A stretch of 64,000 bases of DNA from Burkholderiaceae bacterium (lineage in GTDB: Bacteria; Pseudomonadota; Gammaproteobacteria; Burkholderiales; Burkholderiaceae_E): the NCBI GenBank assembly GCA_016710525.1, contig JADJVQ010000020.1:1-64000 (forward strand), given 5' to 3'. Made by a program: the position numbers and the translations under genes. The notes beneath the pieces were generated by a model. It worked only from the letters and a program-made list of their open reading frames with translations, ran no database searches and was not told the DNA's origin. This document shows positions 41,552 to 50,230 of the stretch, piece by piece; positions within the stretch are counted from its first letter, which is position 1; the number at the start of each line of letters is the position of its first letter.

Positions 41552-43345
41552 TTACCGAAACGCGAGCCCTTCGAAGCGGCCCGACCTGCGCCACTCGTCC
41601 AGGTACTTGAAATACGCGGTCGCCCCTGCCGGATAGCCGACATTCAGTCGGGCGGCCGGCCCGGGGTCCTGACCTTCGTTGTTGTAGTAGCCGGGCGTGC
41701 AGTCCGGTGACTGGGTCATGCGTCCGACGCTGGTCAGCATCAGCTCGACCCAGGCGCGCTCCGCCGCCTCGGTGACTTCGATCTGCTGGTGGCCTTGGTC
41801 ACGGGCGTGCGCCACCAGCATCGCGATCGTCCGCGCGGCCTCGGTCAGGTTGTGCGGGACGTTCGAGATGAGATTGGCCCCCTGCGTGGGCTGCACGAAG
41901 AACGCGTTCGGAAATCCGTGCACGTGCATGCCGTGCTTGGTGCGCATCCCCTGCGACCAATGTTCGGAGAGGGTGCGCCCGTCGCGGCCGACCGGATCAA
42001 AGCCTGCCCGCCGCTGATAGGCCGTGCCGACCTCGAAACCTGACGCGTAGATGATGCAGTCGACCGGGTACTCCTTGCCGGCCACCACGACCCCGGTCGC
42101 GGTGATCCGCTCCACGCCCTTGCCGTCGGTGTCGACCAGATGCACCGAGTCGGCATTGAACGACTGCAGGTAGGTGTCGTGAAAGCACGGGCGCTTGCAC
42201 AGCTGCCGGTACCAGGCCTTGAGCTTGGCGGCGGTCTCGCGCTCGCGCACGATCGCGTCGACCCGCGCGCGGATCTCCTCCATCTTTTCGAAGTCCGCGT
42301 CCTCGTAGGCGACCAGCATCTTGGGCACCGTGCGTTCCTGCGGCGCCAGCTTGCGGATCTGCTCGCGGATGCGCCGGGCCAGGTCGGTCCAGCCGTCCTG
42401 AACGAGGTCGACCTCGGCATTGCCACCGGCCTGGTTCGCCGTGAAGTTCTCCAGCCAGCGCTGCTGCCATCCGGGCGTGGCAATGCTGGCGAACCAGTCC
42501 GGGTCGATCGGCACGTTGTTGCGAACGTCGATCGACGAGGGCGTGCGCTGGAACACGAAAAGGGCTTTGCTGCTGCGCGCCAGGTGCGGCACGCACTGAA
42601 CCGCCGTGGCGCCCGTGCCGATGATGGCCACGCGCTTGTCGGCCAGCCCGACCAGGGGTGCGCCGAGCGGATCGCCGCCGGTGTACTCATAGTCCCATCG
42701 GCTGGTGTGGAACGAGTGCCCCTGAAATGTCTCGATGCCGTGGATGCCCGGCAGCTTGGGAACATGCAGCGGGCCTGTACCCAGGCCGATGTATTGCGCG
42801 GTGAACGCGTCGCCCCGATCGGTCTGGATCAGCCAGCGCGAACGGGCGTCGTCCCAGGTGAGCGAGCGCACCTGGGTATGGAACAGCGCATTGTCATAGA
42901 GCTTGTACTGCCGGCCGATGCGCTGGCACTGAGCGAGGATCTCCGGCGCATGGGCGTATTTTTCGGAGGGACGATGGCCGGTCTCTTCGAGCAGCGGCAT
43001 GTAGATCATCGAGGCGGTGTCGCACTGCGCACCGGGGTAGCGGTTCCAGTACCAGGTGCCGCCGAAGTCGCCGCCTTTTTCGACGATGCGCACGTCGCCG
43101 ATGCCGGCTTCGACGAGCCTCGCTCCGGTTGCCAGGCCGCCGAATCCGCCGCCGATGAAGGCGAAGGTCACGTGATCCGTCTTCGGCTCGCGCTCGACGC
43201 GCGGCGTGTACGGATCTTCGAGGTAATGGCCGAACTGACCCTTGACCTCGAGATACTGGGCGTTGCCGTCAGCGCGCAGACGCTTGTTGCGCTCCTCGAT
43301 GTATTTCTTGCGCAGCGCTTCTTTGTCGATGGCCTGTTGGGTCAT
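41552..43345 (-). CDS. Baeyer-Villiger-type flavin monooxygenase
   Basis: 597-aa class B flavoprotein monooxygenase. The FAD fold FIGGGFGGLATGARL, the BVMO fingerprint FQGHSFHTSRWD (F-x-G-x3-H-x3-W-D), and the NADPH fold VAIIGTGATAVQ are all present in order, with GGTWYWNRYPGAQCD as in cyclohexanone and steroid monooxygenases. An N-terminal extension of about 60 residues is common in the steroid/large-ketone branch. It would insert oxygen next to a carbonyl of a cyclic or long ketone. GGAA precedes ATG 43345. The 245 bp upstream contain no gene. Confidence 0.92.
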   Translation of the reverse strand: MTQQAIDKEALRKKYIEERNKRLRADGNAQYLEVKGQFGHYLEDPYTPRVEREPKTDHVTFAFIGGGFGGLATGARLVEAGIGDVRIVEKGGDFGGTWYWNRYPGAQCDTASMIYMPLLEETGHRPSEKYAHAPEILAQCQRIGRQYKLYDNALFHTQVRSLTWDDARSRWLIQTDRGDAFTAQYIGLGTGPLHVPKLPGIHGIETFQGHSFHTSRWDYEYTGGDPLGAPLVGLADKRVAIIGTGATAVQCVPHLARSSKALFVFQRTPSSIDVRNNVPIDPDWFASIATPGWQQRWLENFTANQAGGNAEVDLVQDGWTDLARRIREQIRKLAPQERTVPKMLVAYEDADFEKMEEIRARVDAIVRERETAAKLKAWYRQLCKRPCFHDTYLQSFNADSVHLVDTDGKGVERITATGVVVAGKEYPVDCIIYASGFEVGTAYQRRAGFDPVGRDGRTLSEHWSQGMRTKHGMHVHGFPNAFFVQPTQGANLISNVPHNLTEAARTIAMLVAHARDQGHQQIEVTEAAERAWVELMLTSVGRMTQSPDCTPGYYNNEGQDPGPAARLNVGYPAGATAYFKYLDEWRRSGRFEGLAFR

Positions 43346-43590
43346 GTCTGGGTTCCGGGTGGCGAATTTGCAGATGGCAAATGGTAGTCGCCCGCGCGGG
43401 CGCCGCCGGCATTCCCGAGCGAAATCCATGATCGGGAGGGGATGCGGGCGGGCGCCAGCCTTCCAGATTGTCGACGTTTGAGCCCGCCCGCTCGCCGGCC
43501 GGAATGCGTACCCCGCTCCGGATCCGGGCAGTCGGTCGAGCCTGTGAGCGGGGATGCGTCTGGTCGGCGCGTGCGGCCGGCCGCGGCATT

Positions 43591-45366
43591 TCAGCGCTGA
43601 GGAGCGCCTCCTCGCGGACCGCCGCCGGCGGGGTCGCCCCATCGGCCCGGGCGAGCGGATTCGCCCGAGTGCCCCCGCGGGGACGGCCCTTGTGGCATCG
43701 GACTGGCCTGGCTCGGGCGAACGGGGGACGGATCGGCCTGGCGCATCTGGGGCGCGTAGGACGGGCGCGAGGGGGGTGCATACACCTGGCGACCGGGCGT
43801 GCCGTACGCCTGCTGAGCGGGCGGCGCATAAGCGGGCGGCGCGTAGGCAGGCGGCGCGTAGGCCGATGGCGCAGGCGAAGCGGATCGCGTGTTGGGCGGC
43901 GCGACGAATCCCGGCGGCCGAATCATCGCATCGCGGTCGACGCGATTGCCCGGATCCCGCCGCTCACCGCGTTCGCCGCGGTCCCCTCGTTCGCCGGCTC
44001 GATAGCCCGGTGCCGGACCCTGTGACAGCCCCTGCGTCGGCTGGCCGGCGTATCCGCCCGGCAAAGGCGGGCGGGTCGACCAGGCGCTGTGCGGTCCGGT
44101 GACCGCCGACTGAGGCATCACGGTCGAGGCGTGGGGGCCCTGCGCATAGCGGAACGATTGGCCGGGCGAACCGGGAAAGCCCGACGAGCCAGCGCCATTC
44201 GACGGGCCACGCACATACCCATGCCCGCGGTTGAGGCTCTGCACATATCCGCCGCTGCTCCGATAGGGCGGATGCCAGGTCTCGCCAGGCGCCAGCGGAA
44301 ACCAGCCCGCCACAGGGCCGCGCTGGGCGGGCGCGCCGGCCCAGGCCCCGTGCGTGCTGCCAAAAGCGGGCGCAAAACTCACGCGACCGCCGCTTCCATG
44401 GAAGCCGACGAGCGCCGGAGCATAGACCGGCCGGCGCACGTACGGACCCGGGACCCATCCCCAGCGGTTGTCGACGGTCACCCATCGGCCGTAGTGGAAG
44501 GGTGCGAAGCCCCACGGTGCCTCGTCGACCCAATGCCATCCCCAAGGCGGCATCCAGACCCAGCGTCCGGTGCTGTAAGGCGTCCAGCCAGCCGGCACCG
44601 CGTAGGGGTACCAGACCGGACCATAGGAGGGGTCGGTACGCCAGGCGCCCGCGGCGTCGAGCGCATCGGCGCCGGTCATTTCCGGCGACACATAGCGCCA
44701 CGCCTGCAAACGGTCCTGTTCGCGGTCGCGCTGGGCCGTCCAGTCGTCGAACGGCGTGCGCGACAGTGCACTCAGTCCAATCGGCCGTCCGCTGGCCAGT
44801 TCGAACGCGTGCTGCTGACCGGCCGACAGCACCGCGCGGCTGCCGGCGACGTCGATCTCGGCATGGCCCTCGAAAACCTTGGCCTCGAGCACGCCCCGCA
44901 CCGGGTCGACATCGATGCGGTAGTTCCCGGGCGAGGTCAGCGAGATCACCGCGCCTCGGGAGGCGATCTGCCAGGCCGGATCGGCCGCGGCGCGCAGGCG
45001 GATGCCGACCGAACCGCGCGGCACCTCGATGTCGGTGCCGCCATCGTCGAGCCGAAGCAGATTCGCCTGGCTTTCGGCATCCAGGCGCAAGGCCGCACTG
45101 CCGACCGTGACCTCGGCCCGGGCGCCGGGTCCGGACAGGAATGCGCTGCGCGAGGTGACCGGCAGATTGAGCTGTGCCGGCTGCCAGGCCTGCCGCGCTT
45201 CGTCCCAGGCCTGGACATCGCCAGCGACGACCGACAGGCGCCCGACGCGTTCGGGCGGATCGTCGATGCCTTCGCCTGGCGTTTGCGCGTGCGACACGCT
45301 CGCGAGCGCAGCGGTGAGCACAAGGCACAGGGTGAACAGGCAATGAATGACGGGGCGCGATCGCAT
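43591..45366 (-). CDS. FecR-domain/DUF6600 exported protein
   Basis: 591 aa. A Sec signal ends SVSHAQ. Residues about 40-200 are a FecR-like beta domain (GRLSVVAGDVQAWDEARQAWQPA, VPRGSVGIRLR, LTSPGNYRIDV). Residues 220-340 are Trp/Tyr/Pro-rich, with repeated YGRWVWMPPWGWHW motifs typical of DUF6600. The C-terminal 200 residues are low-complexity Pro/Gly/Arg with AYAPP repeats, probably disordered. Likely a periplasmic or surface protein; FecR here is a fold, not evidence of sigma-factor signalling, since no sigma gene is adjacent. Confidence 0.83.
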   Translation of the reverse strand: MRSRPVIHCLFTLCLVLTAALASVSHAQTPGEGIDDPPERVGRLSVVAGDVQAWDEARQAWQPAQLNLPVTSRSAFLSGPGARAEVTVGSAALRLDAESQANLLRLDDGGTDIEVPRGSVGIRLRAAADPAWQIASRGAVISLTSPGNYRIDVDPVRGVLEAKVFEGHAEIDVAGSRAVLSAGQQHAFELASGRPIGLSALSRTPFDDWTAQRDREQDRLQAWRYVSPEMTGADALDAAGAWRTDPSYGPVWYPYAVPAGWTPYSTGRWVWMPPWGWHWVDEAPWGFAPFHYGRWVTVDNRWGWVPGPYVRRPVYAPALVGFHGSGGRVSFAPAFGSTHGAWAGAPAQRGPVAGWFPLAPGETWHPPYRSSGGYVQSLNRGHGYVRGPSNGAGSSGFPGSPGQSFRYAQGPHASTVMPQSAVTGPHSAWSTRPPLPGGYAGQPTQGLSQGPAPGYRAGERGDRGERGERRDPGNRVDRDAMIRPPGFVAPPNTRSASPAPSAYAPPAYAPPAYAPPAQQAYGTPGRQVYAPPSRPSYAPQMRQADPSPVRPSQASPMPQGPSPRGHSGESARPGRWGDPAGGGPRGGAPQR

Positions 45367-45588
45367 GCGTCACAGCTTAGGGCCGCCATCGCGCAGCGAA
45401 TAGGGTGGAAAACCTTTCCGTTGTAACGAGTTGTATCCGATGGCCCGGCGCTTCGGGTCGCCCGATGCGCCTTACACCGTGAGTCGGATGGACAGCCTGG
45501 CACCGCGGATCAAGAATCCACGGCATTGCCTCGCGGTCTGCCACAAGGCCCCGTTCGAATTCCCTCTCTGCCGTCCCGGAGGTGAACC

Positions 45589-46073
45589 GTGCCCGAGATC
45601 CGTCCGAATCAGGTGACCCTCGAGGCACGCCGCAAGACGGCGGCCTTGCTCGAAACCAAGCTGAGCCAGCCGATCACGCGGCATGCCTCGTACGCGGCAC
45701 CCATGCGCCGGCGCGCCACATGCTGTCCGATCTGTTTGCGGTGCTGATCGGCGAGAACATGCTCGACGGGCGTCTGAGCGGCGAGTACTTCGCCGGAAAT
45801 CTGAACGGCGCAGCCGGGTTCCTGCCCGAGTACCGGGACCGCTACAACCAGATCCAGCACGCCATCGCGGGCGTGATCATCGGTGCCCGCACGGGCCCGT
45901 TCGGCTCGGGAACGGTTCTGGTCATGGAAGCCCTCCGGCGCCAGTGGCAGGATTTCGGGCTCTATCTGGCGACTTGCTGGATCGGGGCCTGGATCGACGA
46001 CGGCAACTATCAGGCGCTGTCCGAGAAATTGCGCCTGGCCGTCTGCGACGCGTCGGTGTCGCCCGCGGGCTGA
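45589..46073 (+). pseudogene. Hypothetical protein gene with a frameshift
   Basis: A strong ribosome site (GGAGG, 6 nt before GTG 45589) leads into a coding-like N-terminus (PEIRPNQVTLEARRKTAALLE) that ends at a stop near 45750 in that frame. A second frame beginning about ATG 45720 (MLSDLFAVLIGENMLDGRLS, later GARTGPFGSGTVLVMEAL) runs to 46073. Joining them needs one small indel between about 45690 and 45720. If intact the protein would be about 160 aa, soluble, of unknown family. Independent translation of the second part is an alternative. The 220 bp before it contain no other gene. Confidence 0.55.
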
Positions 46074-46170
46074 ACCAGCCGGGCGGCCACCGGCGACGAA
46101 CCGCAGGCGGTCACGCCGTGATCGCCGCCGTGATCTCCGCCGCGGCGCTATGCGCGCCGCAGCAGCCCGC

Positions 46171-48315
46171 TTACGGCACGAACTTCCAGAGTTCGTTGGT
46201 GTGGCGGTAGGGGTCCGAACAATCGCAGATCTCGCCACCGAACAGCCACAGCGCACCGGTCGAATCGATCCATGGCGTGGCGTCCTTGCGCCCGCCTGGC
46301 GTATTGGCCGATCCCGATACCCCTTTGACGCCGTAACTCGTGGGTGCATTGCGCAGGTTCGACCCTCCGTACCAGGTCCAGGTGCCAGCCACGGTGCTGA
46401 ACTTCCAGAGGTCGTTCAGCATGCCGTAAGTTTGTGTGGAATCGAAGCCGAGTCCGCCGAATAGCCAGAGCGCGCCGCTCGAATCGGTCCACGCACTGGC
46501 GCTGCCCCGACCGCCGGGCGAATTGCTCGCCAAGCCCTGGCCTTTGATGCCGTAGATGCCAGCTGCCGAACTCTGCGCCGTGCCGGTGACCCAGGTCCAG
46601 GTGCCCTGGCCGGGGGTGTACTTCCACAGATCACTCATCAGCCCCACGCCGGCGCTCGAATCGATGCCGCTGCCCCCGAAGAGCCAGAAGTTGCCTGCCG
46701 GATCGGTCCAGGCGCGCGCGTTCGTCCGGCCTCCGGGTGTCGTGCTGGAACTGGCGACCCCCTTGGTGCCATAGGTACCCGGCACGTCCGCCGCGTTCGA
46801 TCCGCCCATCCAGGCCCAGGTGCTGTTGGCCGGATTAAATCGCCAGAGGTCGTTCAGGTGCCCGGAATGGCCCGACGCATCGATGCCGTAGCCGCCCATC
46901 AGCCACAGGTTTCCGCCGCTATCGATCCAGGTGGCCGCCTCCTGGCGCGCGCCGGGGAAGTTGTTGACCGACGCGACTCCCTTGGTCCCATAGACACCGC
47001 TGACCCCGTTCGCCGTCGAGCCGCTGACCCAGGTCCAGGCGTTGGTGCTCGGGTTGAACTTCCACAGGTCGTTGAGGCTGCCTGACGTTTCCTGGCCGTC
47101 ATATCCGTAGCCGCCGAACATCCACAGATTGCCAGCCGTGTCGATCCAGCTGCTCGCGTCGTAGCGCCCGCCCGGCACATTCGAGGGTGAGGCCACGCCC
47201 TTGGTGCCATACAGCCCGATTTCGAAGTTGCTGTTCGATCCGCTGACCCAGGTCCAGGCGCCGGTGCTGCGGTTGTATTTCCAGAGATCGCTCAGGTAGC
47301 CCCAGTTATCGCCCGAGGTCTGCGACGCAGACCATCCAAAGCCGCCGTGCAGCCACAGATTGCCGGCCGAATCGATCCAGGAGGCGCTCTGGCTGCGCGA
47401 GCCGGGTGTGTTGTTCGCCGAAGCCGTCCCTTTCACACCGTAGGTGCCGCTCTGGTTGTCGAGGTTCGACCCACCGACCCAGGTCCAGGCGCCTTGAACG
47501 CCGAAACTGGCGGTGACGCTCTGACTTGAAGACATCGTCACCACGCAGGTGCCCAGGCCGCCGCAGGCGCCGCTCCAGCCGAGGAAGCTCGAGCCGGGGC
47601 CGGGCGTGGCGCTCAGGAACACCGTCGTTCCGAAGGCATAGAGCTCGGTGCAGTCGCTGCCGCACGCGATGCCCGAGGGCGACGATGAAATCGAACCGCT
47701 GCCGGTGCCCGAGGTGGAGACGGTGAGCGTGTTCGATGCCAGCGCGAAGTTGGCGGTGACCCCCTTGGCCTGGTCGATGCTCACGACGCAGGTGCCCGTG
47801 CCCGTGCAGGGCCCCGTCCAGCCGGCAAAAGTGGAGCCCTGGGCGGGGGTCGCGGTCAGGGTGATCGAGGAGCCGACGACGTACGAAGCCGCGCAGGTCG
47901 TGCCGCACGAGATGCCCGCCGGGGCGGACGTGACGGTGCCGCTGCCGGCGCCCAGCTTGGTCACCGTCAAGGTGAAGCTGGCCACGGCGAAATTCGCGGT
48001 CAGGCTCTTGTCGGCATTCATCGTGGTGATGCAGGTGCCCAGACCCGAACAGGCGCCGCTCCAGCCGGTGAAGGTGAAGCCCGAGGCCGGCGTGGCCGTC
48101 AGGCTCACGCTGGTGGCCGGGGCGAACTGTTCGGCGCAATCGCTGCCGCAGTCGATGCCCGCGGGTGACGACGACACCTGACCGCCCGTGCTGCCCGACA
48201 CGGTCAGTGTGAAGCCGGCGGGCGCGCTCGTGCCGAAGGCGGCGCTGATGGTTCGATCTCCGCTCAGGGTCAGCTGACACGGCGCGGTGCCGGTGCAGGC
48301 GCCGCTGAAGCCCTG
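46171..48315 (-). CDS. C-terminal part of a frameshifted surface protein: InlB-type and Kelch-like repeats
   Basis: 714-residue continuation of the lipoprotein encoded at 48270-50003. First come four to five copies of a 70-75-residue repeat with paired Cys (FTLTVxxxGxGxVxSxPAGI, xGWSGxCxGxGTC), the divergent InlB B-repeat type. Then seven Kelch-like blades of about 65 residues follow, each with WxWVSGS, YGxKG, PGGR and GNLWLFGG. Kelch blades of this number close a beta-propeller. Joining to the upstream frame needs one added C at 48315. Probably an extracellular binding or adhesion protein. Confidence 0.78.
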   Translation of the reverse strand, partial: QGFSGACTGTAPCQLTLSGDRTISAAFGTSAPAGFTLTVSGSTGGQVSSSPAGIDCGSDCAEQFAPATSVSLTATPASGFTFTGWSGACSGLGTCITTMNADKSLTANFAVASFTLTVTKLGAGSGTVTSAPAGISCGTTCAASYVVGSSITLTATPAQGSTFAGWTGPCTGTGTCVVSIDQAKGVTANFALASNTLTVSTSGTGSGSISSSPSGIACGSDCTELYAFGTTVFLSATPGPGSSFLGWSGACGGLGTCVVTMSSSQSVTASFGVQGAWTWVGGSNLDNQSGTYGVKGTASANNTPGSRSQSASWIDSAGNLWLHGGFGWSASQTSGDNWGYLSDLWKYNRSTGAWTWVSGSNSNFEIGLYGTKGVASPSNVPGGRYDASSWIDTAGNLWMFGGYGYDGQETSGSLNDLWKFNPSTNAWTWVSGSTANGVSGVYGTKGVASVNNFPGARQEAATWIDSGGNLWLMGGYGIDASGHSGHLNDLWRFNPANSTWAWMGGSNAADVPGTYGTKGVASSSTTPGGRTNARAWTDPAGNFWLFGGSGIDSSAGVGLMSDLWKYTPGQGTWTWVTGTAQSSAAGIYGIKGQGLASNSPGGRGSASAWTDSSGALWLFGGLGFDSTQTYGMLNDLWKFSTVAGTWTWYGGSNLRNAPTSYGVKGVSGSANTPGGRKDATPWIDSTGALWLFGGEICDCSDPYRHTNELWKFVP

Positions 48316-50003
48316 AAGACCGCACCCGTGCCGGCCTGTGGGGTGAGCGTCACCGTGGTGCCGAACGGGTAGCAAAGGCCGGCGCCCGACGGACACGAGA
48401 CCGGCTGCGCGTTGGCCACACTGTTCACCGTGCCGTTGCCCGAGGTGGTGACCACCAGAGCACTGGCCGTCTGCTTGCTCACGCTTTGCGAGAGCTGGCT
48501 GGGTTCGTAGGCGCTTTGCCCCGGGGGCGCCACGGCGGCGCCGCTGCTGTCCCGGCCGTTGATGATGCCGTCGCTCAGGTCGCGCGCGAGCTGCTTGGTC
48601 ATCTCGCGGGCCGGGTTGGCCAGGGTGGGATTGAACTGCGCCGCGCTGCGGGCCAGCGAATTGAGGACTTGCGCGTACTGACCCGCGGAATCGTTGGACA
48701 GCTGACGCATCGACTCCAGGCTGAAGACCAGCGAGGGCATGCGGGTGATGTCGGTCACCGCCACGCCGGAACCGGCGAACAGCCCGTTGAAGATGACCCG
48801 CATCTTTTCGTTGGCCGCGGTGACCATGGCGGCCGTCACGGGCAGCACACCGCTGCGCCGGATGTCCTCGGCGGCGGCATTGGTCAGGGCGGAGGCGACC
48901 ATGCCACGTTTCAGGTCGAGCACGTAGGCGCTGATCTTTTCGCCGGCGGGGAAGGGCACCCAGACCTCGGCGTTGCGCAGCGTGGACAGGCCCTCATCGA
49001 AGTACTGGGCCTGGGCGTTGCCCAGGTATTCGACCAGGAACGGACCGACGCTGCCGTTGGCGCGCAGTGTCACCAGGCCTTTGGCGTCGGAGACCGCACT
49101 GCCCAGCAGCTTGCCGGTGCTGTCGTAGAGCCTGACGTCGGCAAAGCGGATCGCGCCCTCCGAGCCCGCCCCCCCGGCGCCCGAGCCGCCATCGCCGCCA
49201 CCCGAGCCGCTTCCGCCATCGCCGCCCCCGCCATCGCCGGTTCCCGCCGAACTGGCCAGGTCGCCGGCGAAGCCGCTGACGACGGAGGGCAGCACCACCG
49301 AGGAGCTCAATACCGAGAAGGCCGTGCCCTCGGCACGCCAGATTCCGGTGCCGACCGCAAAATCGCGCTCGGGCTCCGAGGAGGTGTACAGGTACGCGCC
49401 ATTGCCCAGATTGGCCAGCCGGTAGATCGGCACCGCATTGGGGTTCGAGGGCAATGACACCGAGAAGGTCGTGCCTTCGAACCGCATGTCGGGGCGGTTC
49501 TGGATGACGAAGTCGCGTTCTTCGGTGTTGGCGGTATAAAAATAGCCGCCATTGCCCAGGTTGGCGAAGCGGTACACCGGCACCGAAGGCTCGGTGGTGG
49601 TCTTCAGGAAGGCGACGCCTTCGTACCGGAAATCGGGAAAGTCGGCCAGCACGATGTCGCGCTCGCCGTCGTTGCCGGTATAAAAATAAGCGCCGTTCGA
49701 AATCTTGGCGAAGCGGTAGACGAAGCCGTATCCGGGGCCTGGTGCGGGCGGATCGGCCGCCTCGCGAACCTGGGCGCGATCGCCGCCGGCGGCCGCCTTC
49801 GGGTCGACGGAAGAATCGGAGCCGCAGCCGGCAAGGAACAGTGCGATGAAGGCGAGCAGCGCCCAGAGCGCGCGGCTGACCGGGTGCGCGGCCTGATGCG
49901 GGAGCGGCCGACAGGCCCGGTTGCGCAGTGCTGGCGCAGAACCGGCCGATCCGAAGGGCTCGGCCAATACAGCGGCGCAGCGACGGCAAACTCGGGGGAA
50001 CAA
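48270..50003 (-). CDS. N-terminal part of the same frameshifted surface lipoprotein
   Basis: A signal segment ALLAFIALFLAGC with lipobox LAGC is followed by three DUF5648-type repeats (VYRFAKISNGAYFYT, VYRFANLGNGGYFYT, IYRLANLGNGAYLYT, each ending in an ERD and EGxxFSV block). Then come a Gly/Ser linker, a beta domain and the start of the InlB-type repeats. The frame ends 15 codons after the reading text changes at 48315, where relatives and the downstream frame show the repeat continuing. The TTG at 50003 is only a provisional start; no good ATG or ribosome site is visible. Confidence 0.72.
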   Translation of the reverse strand: MFPRVCRRCAAVLAEPFGSAGSAPALRNRACRPLPHQAAHPVSRALWALLAFIALFLAGCGSDSSVDPKAAAGGDRAQVREAADPPAPGPGYGFVYRFAKISNGAYFYTGNDGERDIVLADFPDFRYEGVAFLKTTTEPSVPVYRFANLGNGGYFYTANTEERDFVIQNRPDMRFEGTTFSVSLPSNPNAVPIYRLANLGNGAYLYTSSEPERDFAVGTGIWRAEGTAFSVLSSSVVLPSVVSGFAGDLASSAGTGDGGGGDGGSGSGGGDGGSGAGGAGSEGAIRFADVRLYDSTGKLLGSAVSDAKGLVTLRANGSVGPFLVEYLGNAQAQYFDEGLSTLRNAEVWVPFPAGEKISAYVLDLKRGMVASALTNAAAEDIRRSGVLPVTAAMVTAANEKMRVIFNGLFAGSGVAVTDITRMPSLVFSLESMRQLSNDSAGQYAQVLNSLARSAAQFNPTLANPAREMTKQLARDLSDGIINGRDSSGAAVAPPGQSAYEPSQLSQSVSKQTASALVVTTSGNGTVNSVANAQPVSCPSGAGLCYPFGTTVTLTPQAGTGAVFRASAAPAPAPRRVS

Positions 50004-50230
50004 TCGCTCATGGTCGGAATCCGCGCAGGAGGGGATGGGAAGGCGACGCGTCCAGCGGCACTTTACGCTGAGGTGGCGACAAATGGACAGTCCGTCGCGG
50101 TGGGGTCGAGACGCCAGGACAACGGAACAGGAGCGGGCAGCGGCCGATTTCCAGCACGCCAGTGCCCTGGCCGCGCCGAGGGTCGTCTACGATGTCGATC
50201 CCGCCGCCGCGCACACGGAGACCCAATCCG

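Noticed and set aside
43591..45366. FecR domain as part of an iron-responsive sigma/anti-sigma system
   Set aside because: No sigma-factor or TonB receptor gene is adjacent, and the rest of the protein is DUF6600-like and low complexity.
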